DNA of 64,000 bases from JAMXLG01 sp963818925 (lineage in GTDB: Bacteria > Vulcanimicrobiota > Vulcanimicrobiia > Vulcanimicrobiales > Vulcanimicrobiaceae): positions 1,364,001-1,428,000 of the forward strand of contig CAWFTN010000001.1 in NCBI GenBank assembly GCA_963818925.1, written 5' to 3'. The position numbers and the translations under genes are program-made. Below are positions 56,521 through 64,000 of the stretch, piece by piece; positions within the stretch are counted from its first letter, which is position 1, and each line of letters opens with the position of its first letter. Under the pieces are notes generated by a model. That model was not told the DNA's origin and ran no database searches. It worked only from the letters and a program-made list of their open reading frames with translations.

Positions 56521-56628
56521 CTGTACGTTTCTGGTCCTTTGTTGCTGCTCAAGTTATCCGTCGGACCTGCCCCGCAGGCCCGGCGATCATACTCCCAGCA
56601 GCGGGCTGGTGTTTTTATCTACGAGCTA

Positions 56629-57285
56629 CTAGCGGCTGTAGAATTCGACGATCAATTGTTCGTCGACCGGGGTGTCGATTTGTTCGCGCGACGGAAGCTG
56701 CAGAACTTTGCCGCTGTTGTCGGCATCGTTCCATTCGAGCCACTCCGGAGGACGGCGTGAACGCGCGACTTCGAGGTTCGCCTCGAAAACCGGCGCCTTC
56801 AGGCTGCGCTCACCGATCGAGATCACATCGCCGGGCTTCACGATGATCGACGGAACGTTGACGATCTTGCCGTTCAAGCGGAAGTGGCGGTGCGTCACGA
56901 GCTGACGCGCTTGCGCGCGGCTCGTCGCAAGGTTCAGGCGATAGATGACGTTGTCGAGACGGCGTTCCAGCAGTTGCAAGAACGTGCGGCCGGTTTGTCC
57001 GGGAACGCGCGCTGCCTCGCGGAAATAGTTCTCGAATTGCGTCTCGTGCACGCCGTAGTAGCGGCGCATCTTCTGCTTCTCACGAAGCTGACGGCCGTAC
57101 TCAGAAATCTTCTGGCGCGTTTTACCGGCGGTCTTTTGACCCGGCGCGGTACCGCGGCGTTCGACCGCGCACTTTTTGCTCAGGCAGCGGTCGCCCTTGA
57201 GGAACAGTTTGATCTTTTCACCGGTCTTACTCGCAGCCGTTTCACGACGGCACAGACGGCAGACAGGTCCAATATATCGCGACAT
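56629..57285 (-). CDS. rpsD: 30S ribosomal protein S4 (zinc-binding form)
   Basis: A 218-residue primary 16S-binding protein. The N-terminus has four Cys in the arrangement CRLC ... GDRCLSKKC, the zinc-binding (C+) form. The S4 RNA-binding domain LERRLDNVIYRLNLATSRAQARQLVTHRHF and IVKPGDVISIGERS is intact. About 108 bases separate it from rpoA. S4 often represses the alpha operon by binding its leader. Confidence 0.96.
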   Translation of the reverse strand: MSRYIGPVCRLCRRETAASKTGEKIKLFLKGDRCLSKKCAVERRGTAPGQKTAGKTRQKISEYGRQLREKQKMRRYYGVHETQFENYFREAARVPGQTGRTFLQLLERRLDNVIYRLNLATSRAQARQLVTHRHFRLNGKIVNVPSIIVKPGDVISIGERSLKAPVFEANLEVARSRRPPEWLEWNDADNSGKVLQLPSREQIDTPVDEQLIVEFYSR

Positions 57286-57301
57286 CTAGTCTCTCTTCAG
57301 A

Positions 57302-57697
57302 TTACACGCGGCGCCGCTTCGGCGGGCGGCAACCGTTATGCGGAATGGGCGTAACGTCTTTGATCATCGTGATCTCGAGGCCGGCGGCTTGCAGCGAACG
57401 AATCGCGGCTTCGCGTCCGGCGCCAGGGCCTTTGACGAGCACTTCGGTGCTCTTCATGCCATGATCCATCGCTTTCCGCGCGGCAGATTCTGCAGCCATC
57501 TGCGCAGCGAACGGCGTCGACTTCTTCGAACCTTTGAAGCCGAGATTGCCGGCTGAGGCCCATGAAATGACGTTTCCGTGCGGATCGGTGATCGTGACGA
57601 TCGTATTGTTGAACGACGCGTGCACGTGAGCAACGCCCGATTGGACGTTCTTAACTTCACGCTTCTTGCGCGTCTTCGTTTGCTTCTTGGCAGCCAA
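57302..57697 (-). CDS. rpsK: 30S ribosomal protein S11
   Basis: A 131-residue small-subunit protein, with VAHVHASFNNTIVTITDPHGN and GRKSTPFAAQMAAE-like GSKKSTPFAAQMAAE, ending HNGCRPPKRRRV. The start codon is TTG at 57697 with GGAG about 5 bases upstream. It is the first gene of rpsK-rpsD-rpoA-rplQ; no rpsM, rpmJ or infA lies upstream. Confidence 0.96.
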   Translation of the reverse strand: MAAKKQTKTRKKREVKNVQSGVAHVHASFNNTIVTITDPHGNVISWASAGNLGFKGSKKSTPFAAQMAAESAARKAMDHGMKSTEVLVKGPGAGREAAIRSLQAAGLEITMIKDVTPIPHNGCRPPKRRRV

Positions 57698-57878
57698 AAT
57701 AACTCCGAACCTTTTTCCTAAACTCCAAACGATGAAGCTGTCGTCGCCTCGACCGGTGCAGTCTCGCTCGCGCGAAAGGCCCGATTTCCATACGACAGCC
57801 TCGGCGACGGGCTGAAGGCGCTCACCGGAGCGCGGAACCGCGTGCGCCGTTGAAGAGAGAGGACGGCGCCAAGCCGGT
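57698..57878 (-). other. Leader of the rpsK-rpsD-rpoA-rplQ operon
   Basis: About 175 bases between promoter and rpsK. It includes a hairpin with arms GCGCCGT/ACGGCGC (57844-57869) and other GC-rich pairing. A leader this long before rpsK might be the site of S4-type autorepression; inference only. No gene is seen in 57698-58006. Confidence 0.5.
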
Positions 57879-57908
57879 ATCTTACCGCACGGTAGGGGGC
57901 CGGGTCAA
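57879..57908 (-). promoter_or_regulatory. Promoter of the rpsK operon
   Basis: On the minus strand TTGACC (57908-57903), 18-base spacer, TAAGAT (57884-57879). Near-consensus; suits the position 180 bases before rpsK. Confidence 0.65.
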
Positions 57909-58006
57909 CACCGATAGGCGGAACGCAAGACCCCTCCACTTCCATTATACCGGCCGGTGGCGGGCTTGCGGCAAGCCCACCGGGCCATCCGATAATCGCC
58001 CAACCT

Positions 58007-59478
58007 ATGACAGAGCACGAAGTAGCCATCGCCGGCGCAGGCCCAACCGGGCTCATGCTGGCGGGCGGACTAGCATTGGCGGGCGTCGACGTTGCCATCG
58101 TCGAGCGTCGCACCAGCCAGGATCTCACGGGCCAGCGCGCCGGCGGCCTGAACGCGCGCACCATCGAGGTGTTCGATCAGCGCGGAATCGCCGAGCGATT
58201 CCTCGCTGAAGGACAAGTCCATTAAAAGACCGGCTTCGCCTGGATCCATTTGAACATCAGCGACGCGCTCACGCGGCACAACTATGTACTCGGGCTGTGG
58301 CAGAAGCACGTCGAGCGCATATTGGCAGGCTGGATCGACGAGCTGGCGGTGCCGATCTATCGCGGGCGCGACGTGACCGGTCTTGCTCAGGACGCAGCCG
58401 GGGTCGACGTCAAGCTGGCCGACGGTCAGGCGCTGCGTGCGCAGTATGACGTCGGGTGCGACGGGGGCCGCAGTTTAGTGCGGAACGCCGCCGGTTTCGA
58501 CTTCCCCGGTTGGGGGCCGACATCCAGCATCCTGATTGCCGAAGTCCAACTAAACGACGAGCCGGAATGGGGCACCCATCACGATGCCTTCGGCATTCAC
58601 GGTTTTGGAAAGCCCGAGCATGGCGGCCCAGTGCGCGTCATGGTGACCGAACAGCATCTCGGATCGGCACGGGAACCAACCCTTCACGATCTTCGCGAGG
58701 CGCTCATCGCGGTACGCGGGACCGACCACGGCGTGCACCGTGCAACCTCGATCTCCAGATTCAACGATATGTGCCGGCAGGCGGCATCCTACCGCGAAAG
58801 GCGAGTGCTATTGGCCGGCGATGCGGCGCACGTGCATCCGCCGGTCGGCGGCCAGGGGCTCACTTGGGGGTGCAAGATGCAGTAAATCTCGGCTGGAAAC
58901 TAGCGCAAGTCGTAAAGCAGACCTCACCCGATCGCCTTCTCGACACGTACCATGCAGAGCGCCATCCGGTTGGCGCGCGCGTTTTACGCAACGCGATGGC
59001 GCAAAGTGCCGCATTGCGCCGCGCGGACGAGCAGCTCGATGCGTTGCGCGACACGCTCTCCCAGCTCCTGAACATGGATGAGCCTCGCCGGCGATTCGGC
59101 GCAATGATGTTAGGTCTGGATATCCGCTACGATCTCGGCGAGGGACACCCGTTACTCGGGCGCCGGATGCCCGACCTGGACATAAGGACGGTGAACGGCA
59201 TCCAGCGCGTTTTTGCGCTGTTGCACCGGGCGAAGCCGGTGTTACTGAATCTCGGCGATGCGAACCGCTTCGACATCCGAGCGTCGCATGACCGCGTTGA
59301 CGTGGTCGACGCGAAGTACGACGGAACATGGGAGCTTCCGGTGCTCGGTACTGTTCCGGCGCCAAAGGCGGTGTTAATCCGTCCCGACGGGCACGTCGCA
59401 TGGGTCGACGAGCCCAACCACGCCGTCAAACTCACTCAGGCGCTGGCGACGTGGTTCGGAATACCGGCTGCGGTCTAG
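58007..59478 (+). pseudogene. Decayed FAD-dependent aromatic monooxygenase (PheA/TfdB-type)
   Basis: An FAD monooxygenase of the flavoprotein hydroxylase family, spread over two frames. It begins EVAIAGAGPTGLMLAGGLAL (FAD), then an in-frame TAA at 58220-58222 after GQVH interrupts the frame; it resumes in the same frame with KTGFAWIHLNISDAL, CDGGRSLVRNAAG and LLAGDAAHVHPPVGGQGL, the second FAD motif. There the frame is lost by one base near 58861 and continues in the next frame as GVQDAVNLGWKLAQVV up to WFGIPAAV. Joined, about 490 residues. Both lesions make it inactive; the rest is well preserved, so decay is recent. Confidence 0.85.
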
Positions 59479-59481
59479 CGG

Positions 59482-60978
59482 TTAGGCGGTAGCGGGCGCG
59501 GGCTGCTTCGCGAGATGAAGCACGTCCGAAGTGTTGCTGCGAACTTGCGCGCACAGCGCTGCATCTTCCGCGATTGACTGACCATACGACGGAATCATCT
59601 CTTTGAGTTTGCCGGCCCAGCCCGCAAATTCGTTCTTGTACAATCGCCCCATGACGTCAAGCATGACGGCCACCGCAACGGATGCGCCCGGTGAAGCACC
59701 GAGGACCGCTGCGATCGATCCATCCGCTGCCGAGACGACTTCGGTTCCGAACTGGAGCTTGCCACCCGACTTCTCGTCCGGCATGATGACCTGCACGCGC
59801 TGCCCGGCGACGATGAACTGCCAGTCGTCGGGATTCGCGTTCGGAAAATAATCGCGCAACGCTTCGTATTTGGCTTCCTTCGATTCGAGCACTTGACCGA
59901 TCAGGTATTTCGTCAAATCGAAGTTGTCACGTCCGACTGCGAGCAGCGGGCCGACGTTGTCCGTCTTCACCGACGTAAAGAGATCGGCGAGCGAACCGTG
60001 CTTGAGGAACTTCGTCGAAAATCCGGCGTACGGTCCGAACAGCATCGAACGTTTTCCGTCAACGTAACGCGTATCGAGGTGCGGCACCGACATCGGCGGG
60101 GCGCCGACCGAAGCTTTTCCGTACACTTTTGCGAGATGACGATCGACGACCGATTGATCGTCGCAACGCAAAAAAATACCGCTGACGGGAAATCCACCGA
60201 AACCCTTGCCTTCGTCGATGCCGGATTTTTGCAGCAGCGGTAATGCGCCTCCGCCCGCGCCGAGAAACACGGTCTTCGCGATGATGTCGCGCGTTTGACC
60301 GGTTTTCTCGGCTTTAACGCTGACGAGCCAGCCATCCCAACGGCGTTTCAAATCGGTAACACGGTGTGAATACGAGATCGCAACATCCGGCTGCGTCGAG
60401 AGATGCTTGAGCAATCCGCGTGTGACGGCGCCGTAGTCGACGTCGGTTCCGGTAAGCATGCGCGTTCCCGCCACACGCTGGTTCGGATCGCGGCCTTCCA
60501 TGATCAACGGCATCCATTGCTCGAGCATGGCCGGATCTTCGCTGTATTCCATGCCTGCGAAACAATGGTGGGCGCTCATCGCTTCGTAACGCTTACGCAG
60601 AAACGCAACGTTATCGTCGCCCCAAACGAAACTGATGTGTGGCACGTCGTGAATGAACGACTCGGGCGTGCCCATCGAGCCTTTACGCACCATGTGCGCC
60701 CAGAACTGACGCGAGAGATCGAACTGCGTGTTGACCTTGAGCGCGCGATCGATCGTGACGCTGCCGTCGGATTTCTGCGGCGTGTAGTTTAGTTCGCAGA
60801 GCGCGGCGTGGCCGGTGCCGGCATTATTCCAGGCGTTGGAGCTCTCCTCGGCAGGCTCCGGCAGCGTCTCGAGGATCTCGAGACTGGTTTCGGGCGACAC
60901 TTCCTTCATCATTGCGGCAAGCGTTGCGCTCATGATTCCGGCGCCCACGAGAACGAGGTCGGTGCGTTGTTCGGACAT
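59482..60978 (-). CDS. mqo: Malate:quinone oxidoreductase
   Basis: A 498-residue flavoprotein oxidising malate to oxaloacetate and reducing quinone at the membrane. DLVLVGAGIMSATLAAMMKE opens the FAD fold, NAWNNAGTGHAALCELNYTP is the family signature, and GASPGASVAVAVMLD is the C-terminal FAD/substrate block. No membrane helix, as is usual. ATG at 60978; the TTG two codons earlier is not needed. It provides an alternative to malate dehydrogenase next to type E SDH for TCA electrons to the quinone pool. Convergent with the FAD monooxygenase remnant. Confidence 0.95.
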   Translation of the reverse strand: MSEQRTDLVLVGAGIMSATLAAMMKEVSPETSLEILETLPEPAEESSNAWNNAGTGHAALCELNYTPQKSDGSVTIDRALKVNTQFDLSRQFWAHMVRKGSMGTPESFIHDVPHISFVWGDDNVAFLRKRYEAMSAHHCFAGMEYSEDPAMLEQWMPLIMEGRDPNQRVAGTRMLTGTDVDYGAVTRGLLKHLSTQPDVAISYSHRVTDLKRRWDGWLVSVKAEKTGQTRDIIAKTVFLGAGGGALPLLQKSGIDEGKGFGGFPVSGIFLRCDDQSVVDRHLAKVYGKASVGAPPMSVPHLDTRYVDGKRSMLFGPYAGFSTKFLKHGSLADLFTSVKTDNVGPLLAVGRDNFDLTKYLIGQVLESKEAKYEALRDYFPNANPDDWQFIVAGQRVQVIMPDEKSGGKLQFGTEVVSAADGSIAAVLGASPGASVAVAVMLDVMGRLYKNEFAGWAGKLKEMIPSYGQSIAEDAALCAQVRSNTSDVLHLAKQPAPATA

Positions 60979-61048
60979 AGTCAAAACCTACACTACCCCG
61001 GAGGCCCGGGGGCTTGACAATAACTTCTCCGGCAGGCGCTAAAACAAA

Positions 61049-61070
61049 GAGTCCGGCCGTAGCCGGACTC
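61049..61070 (-). terminator. Terminator of the first stalk-barrel gene
   Basis: GAGTCCGGC (61049-61057) pairs with GCCGGACTC (61062-61070), loop of 4 bases; on the minus strand TTTGTTTT follows. A similar hairpin ends the next copy (62496-62517). Confidence 0.85.
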
Positions 61071-61096
61071 CTTAGCAAACAAGGTACCCGTTGCGG

Positions 61097-62401
61097 CTAA
61101 AACCTAATGCCGAACCCTACGAAGGCGCCGTTCATGCTGTAGTCGCTCGGCGCGTTCGTCTTGTTCTTGCCGCTGATGCCCATGTAGCCGAAGTCGATGA
61201 AGATCGGGCTGGGCCGCAGCAAGAGCGTACCGCCGATCTGGTACTTCAAGACGTTGTACGCAAGCGTGTAGCCCAGACCGGTGCCCGGATCTGTGTATCC
61301 GCCTTTGGCGTTCGGATAATACCAAGCGCTCCCGTAGATTGAGACCGGGCGGTCGAGATCGGGGAGCTTTTCGGCACCGAAGCCAACGGCTTGCTGCTGC
61401 GGGTAACCGTAGTTTCCGGTGCGGAACAGGTAGCCGACGCCGACGTAGATGCGCGGTTCGGCGACGCGTATCCCTAAACGCCAGTCGAAATCGTTGTCCC
61501 GAACCGTGAACGCCGGCACTTGTGTTTGCCCCGTCTGACCGACCGTCGTCACGTTGCAATCAGTCGACGAAACGGGAGGCGCAAACCTGCTGCAATTGTG
61601 CGGATAAGCGTATTGCTCCCACGAGCCTTCGACCATCCACGGAAGTTTGAACGCGTTGAATTCGAAGCCGCCGCGAGCCGCCCACGACCCGGTACCGGTG
61701 TTGCCGGGACTGAATTCGTTGTAGACCTTCGGCGAGAAAATGTAGTCGCCCGCGAGCCAGACTTCGTTGTAGCGCGTCGGCACGGGTGTCGGTGTCGGTA
61801 CGATCGTCGGCGCAGTCGTTGGAGCTTCGGTCGGCGGCGCAGTCGGCGGCGGCGTCGGCGGAAGGTACCGCACGACGACGACTTGTTTGTCGGGAACCCA
61901 CTGCACGTAGGCGCCCATGCCTTCGGAAATCACGCGAACCGGAACGAGGAGCGTTCCCTGATAGATCGTCGGCGGCACGTCGAGTGGACGCGTTTCACCG
62001 TTAATCACGACTTCGGGACGTCCGACCGTTACGCGAACTTCCGATCCGGGTTTGGTGACGGTTACCGTTTTCGTTGCGGAATTAAACGACACGGTCGCAC
62101 CCATCTGCTCGAACATCGAGCGTAATGGAATGAGTATGGTGCCGCCGCGCACCAGTGCAGCAAGAACGCGTCCTCGCCGTAAGACGTCCGGCTTGCTGTA
62201 TACGTGGTGGTCGTTGAAGAGAATCGGGATCTGACCTGAGGGTGGACTTCCGAAGTTCGCCGCGGGCGCATTGTCGGCTTGCGCAATTGCAGCTGGTCCA
62301 GTGTTCCGCTGCACTTGCGGCGTCGTCGGAGCCGCCACCGCGGTGAGCCCGCAGCATGCCGCAACCAGTGCCGCCAGAGCTCCGGTGCTCAGTCGTTTCA
62401 C
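61097..62401 (-). CDS. Outer-membrane stalk-barrel protein: copper amine oxidase N-terminal domain plus beta-barrel (copy 2)
   Basis: A 434-residue exported protein. After the signal peptide (STGALAALVAACCGLTAVAAP), residues about 70-185 form a copper amine oxidase N-terminal-type domain (GTILIPLRSMFEQMGATVSF, TVTVTKPGSEVRVTVGRPEV, LVPVRVISEGMGAYVQW), then a Pro/Thr linker (about 185-215) and a C-terminal beta-rich domain of about 215 residues with alternating hydrophobic strands (YVGVGYLFRTGNYGY, IFIDFGYMGISGK) ending in Phe, the signature of outer-membrane barrels. GTG start with AGGAGGG 7 bases upstream. It has its own terminator; the preceding gene is a close paralogue. Possible surface or peptidoglycan-tethered porin-like role; inference. 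Confidence 0.8.
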   Translation of the reverse strand: MKRLSTGALAALVAACCGLTAVAAPTTPQVQRNTGPAAIAQADNAPAANFGSPPSGQIPILFNDHHVYSKPDVLRRGRVLAALVRGGTILIPLRSMFEQMGATVSFNSATKTVTVTKPGSEVRVTVGRPEVVINGETRPLDVPPTIYQGTLLVPVRVISEGMGAYVQWVPDKQVVVVRYLPPTPPPTAPPTEAPTTAPTIVPTPTPVPTRYNEVWLAGDYIFSPKVYNEFSPGNTGTGSWAARGGFEFNAFKLPWMVEGSWEQYAYPHNCSRFAPPVSSTDCNVTTVGQTGQTQVPAFTVRDNDFDWRLGIRVAEPRIYVGVGYLFRTGNYGYPQQQAVGFGAEKLPDLDRPVSIYGSAWYYPNAKGGYTDPGTGLGYTLAYNVLKYQIGGTLLLRPSPIFIDFGYMGISGKNKTNAPSDYSMNGAFVGFGIRF

Positions 62402-62495
62402 TACAGACCCTCCTAAGGCTTTATTGTCCGTTCGAGCAATTCAAGTTGCTCCGTCTTCAAAATACAAAATACACTTTGAGGTTTCCAAAGAGAAA

Positions 62496-62517
62496 GAGCC
62501 CGGCCGCAGCCAGGCTC
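62496..62517 (-). terminator. Terminator of the second stalk-barrel gene
   Basis: GAGCCCGGC (62496-62504) and GCCAGGCTC (62509-62517) pair with one mismatch; TTTCTCTTT follows on the minus strand. Shares loop and arm design with 61049-61070. Confidence 0.8.
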
Positions 62518-62542
62518 CTTATCCGAGATATCAGTTCTTGTT

Positions 62543-63850
62543 TTAGAACTTGATACCGAGACCCACGTACGGTCCATTCATCGTGAAATCGGATGGCGCG
62601 TTGGTCTTGTTCTTTCCGCTATTGCCCATCCAGCCGAGATCCAGGAAGACGGGGCTCTTGCCGAAGGCAACAGTGCCGCCGATCTGATACTTCAACAGGT
62701 TGTAAGCGAGCGAGTAGCCGATGCCCGTTCCCGGGTCCGTGTAGCTGCCCTTCATGTTCGGGAAGTAATACACGCTGCCGTAGAGCGAGAACGGCTGGTT
62801 GAGGTCCGGCAGCTTTTCAGCACCGAAACCAAAACCGGTTTCACGCGGATAGCCGTAGTTGTTCGAACGCCAGATGTATCCGACGCCGATGTAGATGCGC
62901 GGGTCAGCGACCTTCAATCCGAGACGGACGTCGAAATCGCTGTCGCGCGCAGTGAACGCCGGCACTTGCACTTGTCCGGTTTGTCCGATCGTCGTGACGT
63001 TACAGTCGGTCGACGAAACAGGCGGCGCGTACGTGCTGCAATTGTGCGGATATTGGTATTGCTCGAACGTGCCCTCGAGCATCCACGGGAGATTCAACGC
63101 GTCGAATTCGATCGCGCCGCGGACTGCATACGAACTCTTACCGGTGTTGCCCGGGCTGAATTCGTTGTAGACCTTCGGCGAGAAGATGTAGTCGCCCGCG
63201 ATGAAGATGTCCTTATACGGCGTTGCTACCGGTGCCGGTGTGGGCGTTGGTGCAACCGTCGGCGCAGTCGTCGGAGCCTCGGTCGGAGGTGCGGACGGCG
63301 GCGGCGTCGGCGGCAGATAGCGCACGACAACGACTTGTTTGTCGGGAACCCATTGCACGTAGGCGCCCATGCCTTCGGAAATCACGCGAACCGGAACGAG
63401 GACACTGCCCTGATAAATCATCGGCGGCACGTCGAGCGGACGTGTTTCGCCGTTGATGATAACTTCGGGCTTGCCAACCGTTACGCGAACTTCCGAACCG
63501 GGTTTGCTGACCGTGACGGTCTTCGAACCGGAATTATAGGAAACCGTCGCACCCATTTGCTCGAACATCGAGCGCAACGGAATGAGAACGGTGCCACCAC
63601 GCACGAGTGCAGCGAGCACGCGTCCCTGTTTGAGAACGTCAGGCTTGCTGTATACGTGGTGATCGTTGAAGAGAATCGGGATTTGACCTGACGGCGGGGT
63701 TCCGAAGTTCGCCGCGGGCGCATTGCCGGCTTGAGCAACTACAGCTTGTCCAATGTTTCTCTGCAGTTGCGTCGTCGGCGCTGCCACCGCGGTGAGCCCA
63801 CAGCTGGCCGCAACGAGTGCTGCCAGGACCCCGGTGCTCAGTCGTTTCAC
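62543..63850 (-). CDS. Outer-membrane stalk-barrel protein: copper amine oxidase N-terminal domain plus beta-barrel (copy 1)
   Basis: A 435-residue paralogue, highly similar to the preceding entry in signal peptide, stalk (GTVLIPLRSMFEQMGATVSY, VVVRYLPPTPPPSAPP) and barrel (YIGVGYIWRSNNYGY, VFLDLGWMGNSGKN, ending GLGIKF with terminal Phe). The most conserved part is the stalk; the linker has diverged (PTPTPAPVATPYKDI). Start GTG at 63850 with AAGGAGG 7 bases upstream. Upstream bases to the window end hold a hairpin. It is separated from copy 2 by terminator and about 140 bases, so each copy is an independent transcript. Confidence 0.8.
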   Translation of the reverse strand: MKRLSTGVLAALVAASCGLTAVAAPTTQLQRNIGQAVVAQAGNAPAANFGTPPSGQIPILFNDHHVYSKPDVLKQGRVLAALVRGGTVLIPLRSMFEQMGATVSYNSGSKTVTVSKPGSEVRVTVGKPEVIINGETRPLDVPPMIYQGSVLVPVRVISEGMGAYVQWVPDKQVVVVRYLPPTPPPSAPPTEAPTTAPTVAPTPTPAPVATPYKDIFIAGDYIFSPKVYNEFSPGNTGKSSYAVRGAIEFDALNLPWMLEGTFEQYQYPHNCSTYAPPVSSTDCNVTTIGQTGQVQVPAFTARDSDFDVRLGLKVADPRIYIGVGYIWRSNNYGYPRETGFGFGAEKLPDLNQPFSLYGSVYYFPNMKGSYTDPGTGIGYSLAYNLLKYQIGGTVAFGKSPVFLDLGWMGNSGKNKTNAPSDFTMNGPYVGLGIKF

Positions 63851-64000
63851 TAAAAAACCTCCTTAGGTTTTTGGTTCATGTGGTAGCGCAATTCGCTACC
63901 AACTCTTATAACGTCGGAGCCGGTTACTTGGTTCCCATGCAATAAGAGAACGTGAACTTTATTTCCCGGGTGCTTGGCGCGGTAAACGCCAGATCCACAC
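63851..64000 (-). other. Upstream region of copy 1
   Basis: 150 bases to the window edge. Perfect hairpin GGTAGCG/CGCTACC (63882-63900, loop 5). No convincing sigma-70 pair is seen. No gene in the visible part. Confidence 0.4.

Noticed and set aside
57718..58164. Minus-strand frame before rpsK that could have been rpsM
   Set aside because: It reads as antisense of the monooxygenase start and leader; no S13 pattern.

Overview
The window is about 60% GC, gene-dense, and reads as chromosome of a diderm bacterium. Two proteins end as outer-membrane beta-barrels (terminal Phe), there are lipoprotein and Sec signals, and no proteobacterial-style dcw or S10/alpha gene order. The mixture of a FtsA/FtsZ/ThyX cluster, RsbU/SpoIIE-type phosphatases fused to kinase domains, a type E succinate dehydrogenase, and stalk-plus-barrel proteins with a copper amine oxidase N-terminal domain would fit an uncultured-type lineage such as Eremiobacterota/Vulcanimicrobiota (WPS-2). 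That placement is inference; the 16S gene at 43181-44685 would settle it.

Layout. 1-3152 (minus): ftsA-ftsZ followed by a ThyX thymidylate synthase interrupted by an intein that runs off the window. 3371-9710: signalling island with two SpoIIE phosphatase/HATPase fusions, a chemotaxis receptor and a small secreted protein. 9708-15994 (minus): tightly overlapping operon dnaE - hisD-like - HAD phosphatase - ftsQ; the HisD-like protein has lost most of the catalytic histidines. 16046-30972: central metabolism and small enzymes: diguanylate cyclase, SdhA-SdhB-SdhE, an aldehyde dehydrogenase, a GntR regulator with its operator and a tiny membrane protein, P1 peptidase, PEP carboxykinase, YjbQ, a phosphofructokinase of apparent PPi type, and several VOC and GNAT proteins.

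30992-39321 is an accessory region: a frameshifted mini-lipoprotein, three tandem sorbosone/glucose dehydrogenase-like beta-propellers coupled by conserved 14-base overlaps, a fragment of an S9 peptidase, a hypothetical gene, and a GH64-like lipoprotein gene split by an IS3-family element (37683-38932). 39417-45030 (minus) is an rRNA operon, 16S-23S-5S, with a consensus promoter, long processing stems, no tRNA in the spacer and a terminator. 45134-46606: a CGNR zinc-finger regulator divergent from a small VOC/monooxygenase operon.

46723-57697 is again core: an RlmI-type methyltransferase, P5C dehydrogenase, trpDCFBA and, upstream of it, rpsK-rpsD-rpoA-rplQ; a strong hairpin separates rplQ from trpD. 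58007-59478 is a decayed FAD monooxygenase, followed by malate:quinone oxidoreductase (minus) and two tandem stalk-barrel outer-membrane proteins (minus).

How it works together: SdhABE, malate:quinone oxidoreductase, PckA, the phosphofructokinase and P5C dehydrogenase suggest a respiratory heterotroph able to run gluconeogenesis. The cell-division genes are scattered (ftsQ with dnaE, ftsAZ with thyX), linking division with replication and dTMP supply. The most notable observations are the ThyX intein, the catalytically degenerate HisD inside the dnaE-ftsQ operon, the three coupled propellers, the paired stalk-barrel proteins and the hairpin directly in front of trpD.
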